DNA of 64,000 nucleotides. Source: Paenibacillus sp. IHBB 10380. GTDB lineage: Bacteria > Bacillota > Bacilli > Paenibacillales > Paenibacillaceae. The translations under genes were made by a program, and so were the position numbers. Positions 8,805 to 16,397 of this stretch are shown in pieces (the stretch's first letter is position 1; the number at the start of each line of letters is the position of its first letter). Location: the NCBI RefSeq assembly GCF_000949425.1, contig NZ_CP010976.1, positions 2,170,001 through 2,234,000 on the forward strand, in the 5' to 3' direction. The notes below the pieces were generated by a model, which searched no databases, was not told the origin of the DNA, and was given only the letters and a program-made list of their open reading frames with translations.

Positions 8805-11069
8805 TTACCGGTCCGGCTTCATCAAATATTGTACTATTTTTTGGTCCTCCGGTCCTTGATCTTGGAACATGGCTTGATCTTGGAACACGGCTTGATAACA
8901 AACCTGACCGTCAAACCAGAAGTAGCTGATTAAGCTAAGATCATAAGGGCCGTTAGGTGAGCCATCTAGATTGTATGGCTCTGTACGAAGCACTTCCTGC
9001 CCCTGAAGAGTTAAAGCTTTGAGCTTTACCTTATTCCGTTCACCGTCAATTTTCGTAAAAGAAACCCGGCCGTTCTTTTTCATCTCCTGATACATATCCC
9101 CGTTTAACATCTGCTTAAATGAAACGTCTCGGATGCTGGAATCAGTTTTATTTTTCTGTTTGTGAGCGCCTCGGCTATAATCGACACTAAACAGTTTGCG
9201 CATGGAATCCTCATCATTTTCCACATAATTAAAATTCGCTTTACGGGAAACATAGGAACCGCTGGCGGCAAAATCCCCGGGCAGCTTTCGCGGAAAAGCG
9301 GCTTTAAAACCAACCAGTTCCTGAGCGCGCCGGATATCCTCGGTGTCATACAAATCGGTCAGGATTTTCCCATGATAATCATTATCTATTTGAAGCTTGT
9401 TCACCTTCGTATCGGGAAATTTCATTGAAGCGATGATTTGCTCCATTTCGTTGCTGGACAACGCGTAGGAGCTCAATTCATAGCTTATGCCTTGGTCCTT
9501 CCAGAGATAATAATATCTTTCCGGCTGCCCCTTCCAGGCGGTCATGCGAATCGTCACTTTTAAACCTTCATCCATGCCAGGTAAGGATAGGGATTCTTTC
9601 TCTATAACTTTCCCGCTATCCTTCTGATCGGTTCCGTCTTGCTCTTTCTTGAAAATTTGATCATATTGTTTCTGAAGATCAGTGCCTGGCTTGATTGCAA
9701 AGTTGAAGCTGCCACTACTTTTGCTTATTTTAGTTATAACGTACCATAGGCTGACACTCGGTGGCGAAGCATTGAACTGAATGCTCAATTTGCTAAAACC
9801 ATATCCCTTTGGCAGCAAGGATGGAACTTTAAATTTAAACGGTGCCATCTTCGCCCCTTTTTCAAGGTTATCATATGACCGAAATTCTTCATTCGGAAAT
9901 AGCGTTTCATTCCCGCCGTCTTCGGCATGAACCCAAGCGGAAGATCCCGCTTCAGATGCTCGCGCATTGGTCAGCGTTGCCGTACCGATCAAGAGTACAA
10001 GAACAACCGCCATCATTGAAAATTTATAAGAACCCTTTTTAAAAGATTGAATCATTCTAATTCTCCTCATCATCTCTTTTTGCCCGTTCAAGCCTTTGAA
10101 ATAAAGAAGATGTGCCTGGCTTCTTCCCGTAGCATACCGTCTCAGAAATCCGATAATCGTCATGCCGTAAGGCACAGCCTCCTCTTCTCCAAGTGCCTCT
10201 AGGACACATGCATCACAGGCCAGCTCCCGGTCGGCTTTCATCTGCCTCAGCATGAACCAGACGAACGGATTCATCCAGTGAACAGCAAATACCAGACTGC
10301 CGACCATATTCCAGATTGTATCCTTTCGTTTGTAGTGGGCCAGCTCATGCGCGATCACGTGCTTGAGCAGTTGTTCATTGACTGCTTCTGAAATAAGCGA
10401 TTTCGGCAAATAGACCGCTGGACGGAAAACTCCAGTAATATACGGACTCTGAGCGGATGGATCCACGTAAATCCCCACAGGGCGTTTAATGGAAAATAAG
10501 ATTCGGCATTCTTCCGCAATCTTCAATATCGCAGCACTGTCGACAGGACTAAGATGTTTTTGTTTTCTTTGGAATCGCAGCCAGTAGGTCAGGTTATATC
10601 CGAGCAAGACGGCTGCACCCGTCAGCCAAACTACAGCCAGCACACGAACAGCCGGATGGCTTTCTCTCTCTATGCTCGCTTCGGCATGTTCTTCCATATC
10701 CTTCATGGTCATAAGAGGCTGAAAAACAGTATTCTTCTCAGCTTCATTCGTTGTATAATATGGTTGATATGTGTTTTCTATTTGGCTGTGTTCGGATATC
10801 GTGTCAGGCTTGCCCAGCTGGTACGAAAGCCCGAAGACAGCATTTTTTATGTCTGTCAGTGTAGGAACTGCATTAAACAAGCTTACCGGACTTTGCGGTA
10901 GCACCGGCAGCATGAGCCTCAACAGTACAATTAGCCATAGTGCATGCCTCAAACGCGCATGAATGCGTCTGCGGAACAGATGCTGAACTGCTAGCACCAC
11001 GACTGCAACTGCGCTTGCCATCAGCGTCGAGGCAACAAACCAATTGAAGAGACGTTCAGCTATATCCAT
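8805..11069 (-). CDS. BlaR1/MecR1-type M56 membrane metallopeptidase
   Basis: 754 residues. The N-terminal half has several membrane segments (WFVASTLMASAVAVVVLAVQ and others) and the zinc-protease motif VIAHELAHYKRKD, with a downstream glutamate in ADRELACDACVL. This is the M56 arrangement that senses a signal and relays it by proteolysis. Instead of a penicillin-binding sensor domain, the C-terminal half (from about residue 370, after another membrane helix) is a non-catalytic extracytoplasmic region of about 380 residues with repeated KFPDTKVNKL-like parts. The ligand is therefore unknown and need not be a beta-lactam. A BlaI-like repressor gene lies 44 bases upstream, and GAGGT precedes ATG 11069. 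Confidence 0.85.
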   Translation of the reverse strand: MDIAERLFNWFVASTLMASAVAVVVLAVQHLFRRRIHARLRHALWLIVLLRLMLPVLPQSPVSLFNAVPTLTDIKNAVFGLSYQLGKPDTISEHSQIENTYQPYYTTNEAEKNTVFQPLMTMKDMEEHAEASIERESHPAVRVLAVVWLTGAAVLLGYNLTYWLRFQRKQKHLSPVDSAAILKIAEECRILFSIKRPVGIYVDPSAQSPYITGVFRPAVYLPKSLISEAVNEQLLKHVIAHELAHYKRKDTIWNMVGSLVFAVHWMNPFVWFMLRQMKADRELACDACVLEALGEEEAVPYGMTIIGFLRRYATGRSQAHLLYFKGLNGQKEMMRRIRMIQSFKKGSYKFSMMAVVLVLLIGTATLTNARASEAGSSAWVHAEDGGNETLFPNEEFRSYDNLEKGAKMAPFKFKVPSLLPKGYGFSKLSIQFNASPPSVSLWYVITKISKSSGSFNFAIKPGTDLQKQYDQIFKKEQDGTDQKDSGKVIEKESLSLPGMDEGLKVTIRMTAWKGQPERYYYLWKDQGISYELSSYALSSNEMEQIIASMKFPDTKVNKLQIDNDYHGKILTDLYDTEDIRRAQELVGFKAAFPRKLPGDFAASGSYVSRKANFNYVENDEDSMRKLFSVDYSRGAHKQKNKTDSSIRDVSFKQMLNGDMYQEMKKNGRVSFTKIDGERNKVKLKALTLQGQEVLRTEPYNLDGSPNGPYDLSLISYFWFDGQVCYQAVFQDQAMFQDQGPEDQKIVQYLMKPDR

Positions 11070-11113
11070 GGTATAACCTCATTTGGTTAAATTTCACGCT
11101 TTTAAGGCTGTGA

Positions 11114-11512
11114 TCAGTCTTTTGAATCTTTAGATTCTTTTCCCTGCTTCTCCAGCAAAATTTGCTGCAATCGCTCGATCTCCTGATCTGATAACTGGGT
11201 CTCCTCCAGGAAATTGGTCATCATCAATCCGGCTGCGCCGCTGAAGACCCGGTTTAGAAAAGAACGGCTTTCCGCGCGTACGCACTCTTTTTCCGAAATT
11301 AACGGATAATACAGATAACTTCTGCCCGATTTCTGGTAGCCCAGCGCTTTTTTCTTCATCAGCCGGTTGATAAAGGTTCTGACCGTCTGATCACTCCAGT
11401 CCATGCCCTCCGGCAAATACTGCACGATTTGCTCGGCTGTCAGCGGGTTTTCCTGCCAAATGACCTTCATGATTTCCCACTCAGATTCCGAAATTTTAGG
11501 CATTTTTTCCAT
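11114..11512 (-). CDS. BlaI/MecI family repressor
   Basis: 132 residues, typical for the family. The winged-helix N-terminus is evident (PKISESEWEIMKVIWQENPL, then DWSDQTVRTFINRLMKKKAL), followed by GRSYLYYPLISEKE and a dimerisation tail with LQQILLEKQGK. Such repressors bind TACA/TGTA dyads and are cleaved when the partner M56 protease is activated. Two perfect TTACA-N2-TGTAA boxes stand just upstream of this gene, so it very likely represses its own operon. GGAGGGAG lies a few bases before ATG 11512. Confidence 0.92.
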   Translation of the reverse strand: MEKMPKISESEWEIMKVIWQENPLTAEQIVQYLPEGMDWSDQTVRTFINRLMKKKALGYQKSGRSYLYYPLISEKECVRAESRSFLNRVFSGAAGLMMTNFLEETQLSDQEIERLQQILLEKQGKESKDSKD

Positions 11513-11546
11513 CGTTCTCCCTCCCTTCTCTATTTGTGATAAACTA

Positions 11547-11592
11547 TTACAAATGTAAATATAACCTATTTGAATAACTATTACAAATGTAA
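11547..11592. promoter_or_regulatory. Twin BlaI-type operator boxes
   Basis: TTACAAATGTAA occurs at 11547-11558 and again at 11581-11592, 34 bases apart start to start, both inside CTATTACAAATGTAA. Each has perfect 5-base arms. This matches the TACA/TGTA dyads of BlaI/MecI operators and fits autoregulation of the operon. Confidence 0.85.
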
Positions 11593-11711
11593 TTTAAAAA
11601 GGACATGAAATTTCACGCCTCGTGGCTTCATATATCAACCGATTGAACATAACCAGATCCGGAAGGTCTTGCAAGCTGCTGAGGAAATCCCCATCCCAAT
11701 GCACCGGAAAA

Positions 11712-11747
11712 GAGCCGTACTTGAACCTCGAAGGTCAAGTACGGCTC
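11712..11747 (-). terminator. Intrinsic terminator after XRE regulator
   Basis: GAGCCGTACTTGA pairs perfectly with TCAAGTACGGCTC around a 10-base loop. On the minus strand it is followed by TTTTCC, shortly after the XRE gene. It is also followed by CCTTTGT on the plus strand, so it may work in both directions. Confidence 0.7.
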
Positions 11748-11772
11748 CTTTGTACCAAATGGTTCTAAAACT

Positions 11773-11985
11773 CTAGTCATCGCGGAGAATAAACAGCTCC
11801 TCCACCGTAATTCCAAACACCTTGGCAAGCTTAATCGCTAATATCGTACTGGGAATAAACCTGCGGTTTTCAATCGTATTAATCGTTTTTCGCGTAACGC
11901 CAACCTGTTGGGCGAGCTGCTCCTGGGTCAATCGAAGCCTGGCCCGGTTCATTTTCATCGTATTTTCCAATACTTCATCATTCAT
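11773..11985 (-). CDS. Small XRE-family regulator
   Basis: 70 residues, nearly all helix-turn-helix: RARLRLTQEQLAQQVGVTRK, then TINTIENRRFIPSTILAIKL and an acidic end (VEELFILRDD). The open frame reaches 12018, but ATG 11985 has AAGGGTG about 8 bases upstream. The start follows the membrane-protein stop by 19 bases. Such pairs of a minimal XRE protein with a small membrane protein are common in Firmicutes and usually autoregulated. The dyad at 12467-12505 is a candidate site. Confidence 0.85.
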   Translation of the reverse strand: MNDEVLENTMKMNRARLRLTQEQLAQQVGVTRKTINTIENRRFIPSTILAIKLAKVFGITVEELFILRDD

Positions 11986-12004
11986 AGGTATTTCACCCTT
12001 AGCA

Positions 12005-12451
12005 TTATTCTTTTTCAAAACTCAAATAGGCTAGCGAAGAAGAAACAATCCCCGTAAACAAAGCGGCATGCAGAACGAAGCCTGTCGAGATATCTATCCA
12101 AAAGCTGAAGGTGAACAATACGGCGATCGCCGCCATAAGCACCCAAAATCCAGCCGCAAAGCTTCGAGTCCAGATCAATTGCATATATTCGTCGTTCAAA
12201 GCTTTAGCCATCTCCCGATTTTTGCGTAGGAGCCATGATCCAAGCTGCATCCTGATCAAAGAATACGCCCATATAATACTTCCTGCGACGGAAACCCAGG
12301 TAATCCATCCTCCAGATAGCGATATATGGTTCTTACCGGAAGTGAAATATGAAACCAAATACGGAACTTGCCAGATAATAAAGCCAATGGTGAGTCCAAC
12401 CAAAAACCTCCTGCGTTTCGATTCAAGCTTTGAGATTCCTGCTAGCAACAT
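12005..12451 (-). CDS. Four-helix membrane protein paired with XRE regulator
   Basis: 148 residues with about four membrane segments (FLVGLTIGFIIWQVPYLVSY, WITWVSVAGSIIWAYSLI, FWVLMAAIAVLFTFSFWI, VLHAALFTGIVSSSLAYL) and a basic loop (RKNREMAKALNDEY). It recalls DUF2178-type proteins that sit beside XRE regulators, but the assignment is not firm. AGGGAGAG precedes ATG 12451. Its function is unknown; it is probably controlled by the downstream gene product. Confidence 0.7.
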   Translation of the reverse strand: MLLAGISKLESKRRRFLVGLTIGFIIWQVPYLVSYFTSGKNHISLSGGWITWVSVAGSIIWAYSLIRMQLGSWLLRKNREMAKALNDEYMQLIWTRSFAAGFWVLMAAIAVLFTFSFWIDISTGFVLHAALFTGIVSSSLAYLSFEKE

Positions 12452-12466
12452 ATTCTCTCCCTTGAA

Positions 12467-12505
12467 TGTAACCTTTACTACTCATAATATAACCTTAGGG
12501 TTACA
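12467..12505. promoter_or_regulatory. Candidate operator upstream of membrane/XRE operon
   Basis: TGTAACC (12467-12473) and GGTTACA (12499-12505) form an inverted repeat. Within it, TAACC-TTAG-GGTTA (12490-12503) is a tighter dyad. The position just upstream of the operon suggests XRE binding; this is inference. Confidence 0.45.
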
Positions 12506-12680
12506 TATCGTCAAGAATAATTTTCCATATACTTCTTTAGGAACTCATCGTATTCATTTGTTACGGACTTACTGTCCGCTGAGGTCGTTCATATCGAGAT
12601 TTCCCTTGATTTAAGTCAATGAAACCGTCATAACCCTTCGATTACAATGAATTCATTACAGAACTCTAGGGGGTTATTCG

Positions 12681-13400
12681 ATGGCTACCACCAAAATACA
12701 ACGAACGGATCAGCGACAATCTGCATTCATTGCGGGCATATCGCTAATAATCATGACACTTGCTGCATTTTTCTCTTATGGCTTTGTCCATGCTAACCTT
12801 GTGATACCAGGAGATGCCAGCGCCACATTTCATAACATAAGGTCATCCAGCATGCTTTTCAATGCTGAAATCTTTGGTTGGGTCATCATCCTGATCTGTG
12901 ACATCGTGGTCGCCTGGGCTTTCTATATTTTCCTGAAGCCAGTGAATACAAGCCTTTCATTGCTCGGTGCGTGGTTCCGTCTTACCTATGGGGCTATATT
13001 GGGCATAGCCATATTGAATTTAATACTCGGGCGGCTGCTCTCGAGTAGTACAGACGATTTAGGATTATTTACAACCGAACAACTTCAAGCCCTTATGATG
13101 CTATTTTTAAATGCATTCGAGTCGATTTGGTCGATTGGTTTAATTATTTTCGGAGGGCATTTATTGATTGTGGGCTATGTGGCTATCACATCAGGCAGTA
13201 TACCGAAAATCATTAGTATCCTATTGTTGATTGCTGGTGTAGGCTATATGCTCATTCACCTATGTAACACGTTTCTTCCACAATACGATGGCATCACTAC
13301 TATACTTAAATATGTATTTATGGTGCCAATGATTGTAGGAGAATTGGGCTTTGGGTTATGGCTGTTGTTCAAAGGCGGGAAAAACCCTATACCGGCCTAA
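12681..13400 (+). CDS. DUF4386 membrane protein
   Basis: 239 residues with about six membrane helices (LIIMTLAAFFSYGFVHANLV, IFGWVIILICDIVVAWAFYI, GAILGIAILNLILGRLL and others). The family pattern is clear: an N-terminal RQSAFIAGISLIIMT, WVIILICDIVVAWAFY and a central WFRLTYGAILG. No enzymatic motif is seen. AGGGGGT lies 6 bases before ATG 12681. It faces the Crp/Fnr-like gene tail to tail. Function of the family is unknown. Confidence 0.85.
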   Translation: MATTKIQRTDQRQSAFIAGISLIIMTLAAFFSYGFVHANLVIPGDASATFHNIRSSSMLFNAEIFGWVIILICDIVVAWAFYIFLKPVNTSLSLLGAWFRLTYGAILGIAILNLILGRLLSSSTDDLGLFTTEQLQALMMLFLNAFESIWSIGLIIFGGHLLIVGYVAITSGSIPKIISILLLIAGVGYMLIHLCNTFLPQYDGITTILKYVFMVPMIVGELGFGLWLLFKGGKNPIPA

Positions 13401-13421
13401 CATCAGTCTTCATGATTGTCT

Positions 13422-14000
13422 TTATGGATGATGGACTCGTTTCTTGATTCTGCTTAATGACTCGGGGGTAATCCCGAGATAACTTGCCAATTGATATTGG
13501 GGCACGCGATCGATTAAATGTGGTCGGTTCAGTAATAGCGAATTGAAGCGTTCTTCAGGTGTAGAAGCAATAAAAGCAGCATATTCATCTTGTACTTGAC
13601 CAAAGTTCTCCTCGACCATCTTGCGTGTCATGGATTCCAATTGCAAGTATTTGCTGAACATGTCCTGTTTGGCATCAAGATCACCAACAACCACGATACA
13701 GTCTTCCAGACAAGCTAAGGCATACGGGGATGACTTCTCTTGTTTATGTTGATTGAAGATCGTAACGGCTTGCTCTTCTGTGTAGAAATTCGTTGTGACC
13801 TCTTTTCCCGCTTCATTGATCGAATACTGCCTTACGCATCCCTTCAACACGAAATAACATTTCGTAGGAACATCTCCTTGTCTAAGGAGAACTGTTCCTT
13901 TTTTATTTTCTTCAATAAGGATATCATCAACAATCACCTGTTATTCTTCTTCGTTAAGGGATGTAAATTTAGTCATGTATTTGAACAATATTTCTTTCAT
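13422..14000 (-). pseudogene. Crp/Fnr-like regulator with premature stop
   Basis: The full-length start is ATG 14000 (MKEILFKYMTKFTSLNEEE) with AAAGGA 7-8 bases upstream. Codon 20 is TAA (13943-13941), after which the same frame continues as QVIVDDILIEENKKGTVLLR. The rest is a cyclic-nucleotide-binding-like barrel (RQGDVPTKCYFVLKGCVRQY) and a short C-terminal helix-turn-helix (QYQLASYLGITPESLSRIKK). A GTG two codons after the TAA could restart translation without the first helix, giving 171 residues (13422-13937). Either the gene is inactivated or only the shortened form is made. Confidence 0.75.
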
Positions 14001-14370
14001 TTCATTGTCCTTTCACTTCGTAGATAAAGTCATCTACCCTCTACTTTACCACTATTTGTGGTACGGTTCAGCACCCTTTGCAAAGGGTTTTCCATGGATT
14101 ACTATAATGAACTTTACATATTATTTTGTACATATGTGTTTAATGTACAATTATCCCTTATACAGCAAGCAGCAAGCCCTCTTAAATAATTTATCCATCA
14201 ATGCTCTGCCTCGCCCTTGCAAAGTTATCTGTGCATCAGTTGTTCAGTGAAAATAAAATATTAGAGTGCTGGGTACTTCAGCATTTACTCCGATAAAACA
14301 GGCATCATGAGCTCGAACCCCGTAAATAGATTATTTACGGGGTTATTTTGTTTTTTGGAGTTGATCAGGA
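14001..14370. other. Intergenic
   Basis: Holds the dyad at 14048-14072 and the terminator at 14318-14350. The minus strand before 14030 ends a protein-like tail (NPLQRVLNRTTNSGKVEGR) without a start, similar to the tail near 4880. Confidence 0.35.
14318..14350 (+). terminator. Strong intrinsic terminator
   Basis: CCCCGTAAATA pairs perfectly with TATTTACGGGG around a 3-base loop, followed by TTATTTTG and TTTTTT. No intact plus-strand gene lies just upstream, so the transcript it ended may be lost. Confidence 0.75.
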
Positions 14371-14609
14371 TTGAAACTAGGCGAAAAAGTCAGAACTATC
14401 CAAAAATTGCACGAGCTGAACCAAAAAAATTTGCTCTGAAAATTGGCGTTTCACAAGGGATGTTTGCAGTAATCCGTATGAGGAACAAAAGCAGGTTTCA
14501 AGAGTAACACTCCAATCGCAAGATGTAGAAAGGTCATACTCCTCTACGAAATTGTGGATGATTTTGAAACTTATCAATTACTTTTTTGGAAATTCAGCCA
14601 CTTTTTAAT
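14371..14609 (+). pseudogene. Frameshifted XRE-type repressor remnant
   Basis: It starts at TTG 14371 (GGAG about 10 bases upstream) and reads LKLGEKVRTIQKLHELNQKN, a typical first HTH helix. After an A7 run the next frame continues FALKIGVSQGMFAVI, the recognition part, and a third frame reads PYEEQKQVSRVTLQSQDVER to the stop near 14609. Two indels are needed to restore one protein of about 80 residues. It is a dead or mis-sequenced regulator. Confidence 0.55.
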
Positions 14610-14649
14610 ATTTTTTTCAAATCAGCAAAAAGGGGTTAAAATAAAAAAT

Positions 14650-14670
14650 CCCCCTACGTATTGTAGGAGG
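14650..14670 (-). terminator. Intrinsic terminator
   Basis: On the minus strand, CCTCCTAC pairs with GTAGGGGG around AATAC, followed by ATTTTTTA. It lies downstream of the small minus ORF at 14744-15004 and supports its transcription. Confidence 0.6.
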
Positions 14671-14743
14671 AAGGAAGTTTGGATGGTACGAGGAAACCCT
14701 TGTCCCATCTGCCTCGGCGAATACTGAGAGGCTATTTTGTTAT

Positions 14744-15004
14744 TTAGGAGGCGCTGTAAATGTTGAAATAGTGCACTCCGTCGTGAGCGGTATCACCCGC
14801 TTTTGTACTTCGATTGGTGTTGAACCAGAATTTATCCCCGTTGGCGATTCCAACGCCCTCTATCTCAAAAAGGTCTAGATATGCATCGGAAGTAATGCGG
14901 AATGACAGATTATTATCTGCATATATTGTACCCGAGGCAGTAGATATATTACGATAAACAAGTACAATGCTGATGTTTTTATATGTCAGCGGAACATAAG
15001 CCAT
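14744..15004 (-). CDS. Hypothetical beta-rich protein, possibly a fragment
   Basis: 86 residues (MAYVPLTYKNISIVLVYRNI onward), rich in beta-forming residues, with aromatic pairs (DKFWFNTNRS, GVHYFNIYSAS) as in small beta-sandwich or lectin-like domains. No ribosome binding site stands before ATG 15004. The other frame upstream (LTANSGTINVTNG) reads like the same kind of domain, so this may be the shifted C-terminal piece of a longer protein. I do not recognise the family. Confidence 0.4.
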   Translation of the reverse strand: MAYVPLTYKNISIVLVYRNISTASGTIYADNNLSFRITSDAYLDLFEIEGVGIANGDKFWFNTNRSTKAGDTAHDGVHYFNIYSAS

Positions 15005-15093
15005 TGGTTACATTAATTGTACCGCTATTTGCGGTCAGTGGGAGTGAATCCCTGTGATGATAGTACCTCCGACAATACCTACCCCTATGTACA

Positions 15094-15258
15094 TCAAACA
15101 TTTATTACAAAACCACTTGGCACCCATCCTTCTTTATCAGTGGTTGTAGACTTACAAAAAATCCAGTTAGGATATTCTGTATCTTCTTTACCATAATGAA
15201 CAAGCTCTCCTTCTTTGAGAATGATGGGAAGCTGCGAAGTTTGAGTTAATAATAAGGA
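15094..15258 (-). pseudogene. SH3-like domain fragment
   Basis: The minus frame reads ILKEGELVHYGKEDTEYPNW, then TDKEGWVPSGFVINV and a stop. This matches the bacterial SH3-type pattern with the W(V/I)P turn. There is an in-frame TAA just upstream and no ATG, GTG or TTG start, so only about 50 codons of a lost gene remain. Confidence 0.5.
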
Positions 15259-15356
15259 TTAGATTAAAAAATCTCTAACTTAGAGCCCACGTAGAAAACC
15301 TGGCCTTCCGGTATGTATCGCATCCAGCTCCGAAGGTTCTCCCCGGGGGCTTTTTT

Positions 15357-16397
15357 TCAGCCTTCGAGCAGTGTAATCAGTTTTTGCATGAGAACAGGCT
15401 CTTCATCCCGGAATTGGTCGAACCGGAGCCTCAGCCGTTCAAACACTGCCTTATCTTCGCGGATTTCATGACGAATGTACTGATCCCTCAGCTTCATCGC
15501 CCTTTTGGTCACATCCTTGTAGCCTTCCACAAGCTCTTCGTCGTACGGGATTATCCCCTCATCCACCAGATATCCGATCCGCTCGCTCATCATTTTTTTA
15601 TGCTCCCAGAGGACATGAAGGTGCCTCACATCGTTGCGATCACCCAGCCGGGAATCGTTGTTCTCTACGGCATCATAGTACATTTGCAGATAGTCGTATA
15701 CCTTGATTCCGTAAGCTTCCTCGTCGGGATTGTAATTGATCCGGTTTAAATGGGTCTCCCCGTTAAGGTAATCGCGCAGCTGGTCGATCGCAGTCGTTTT
15801 ATCGAAAGGATAAGGAGAATGCGGCTCGTACTTGTAAAAATACGTTTGATGATCGGCCGTGAGGTTCTCCTTCAAAAGCTGTCTCATGGACTGGACGGCA
15901 TCCTGGAACTCCTGGAACGAGATCTGCAAATTGCGGTATACTCCCGTATGGTCGAACATGGAAGCATAGAAGACACTTTCGTCCCAATCGAAACCGTATA
16001 GAAAAAGATGATGTGGGAACGGCTCTTTCTGATAGGAGGCCGCCGGGGATAGCCTGGCTTCGTCCAAAAACACGACGCAATAATAGTCGTTGCGGATCAG
16101 ATCCGCGAAAAATTTTGGCCAGGCGTCCAATTGCAAAGTCTCCAGAATCGTATAATCGACAGAGCAGGTGACAAGAAACGGATTGTTGTAATGCAGTTCG
16201 TTGGGCATGCCCCGGAAAAAATCGACAAAGTACTGCCTGCCGTCCTCCAGAAATTTTTTGGTGCAGGACAACTGGATAAAATTGCTGTAATACCAAGGAA
16301 TGGTTTCTTCGTGGACGCTGGTGATCGAAAGCGTGTAGGCCCACCGCAAAAATCCTTTAAGTGGCGGATTCAACAACGGAAGCTGAACGGGGTTCAA
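15357..16397 (-). CDS. Putative BtrH/C39-like acyltransferase of carrier-protein operon
   Basis: 346 residues, TTG start at 16397 with AAGGGAG about 8 bases upstream; it overlaps the GH3 gene end by 41 bases. The N-terminal half resembles papain/C39-like BtrH-type proteins: a variable lead, an LIRNDYYCVVFLDEARLS segment, then FPHHLFLYGFDWDESVFYAS, with His and Asp placed like the C39 catalytic His-Asp. A candidate cysteine is in LVTCSVDYTILE. BtrH of butirosin moves an acyl group from its carrier protein to the aminoglycoside. The carrier protein and ATP-grasp ligase in this operon make a similar role attractive, but homology is judged by pattern only. The C-terminal third is helical (KKMMSERIGYLVDEGIIPYD) with no motif. 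Confidence 0.45.
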   Translation of the reverse strand: MNPVQLPLLNPPLKGFLRWAYTLSITSVHEETIPWYYSNFIQLSCTKKFLEDGRQYFVDFFRGMPNELHYNNPFLVTCSVDYTILETLQLDAWPKFFADLIRNDYYCVVFLDEARLSPAASYQKEPFPHHLFLYGFDWDESVFYASMFDHTGVYRNLQISFQEFQDAVQSMRQLLKENLTADHQTYFYKYEPHSPYPFDKTTAIDQLRDYLNGETHLNRINYNPDEEAYGIKVYDYLQMYYDAVENNDSRLGDRNDVRHLHVLWEHKKMMSERIGYLVDEGIIPYDEELVEGYKDVTKRAMKLRDQYIRHEIREDKAVFERLRLRFDQFRDEEPVLMQKLITLLEG

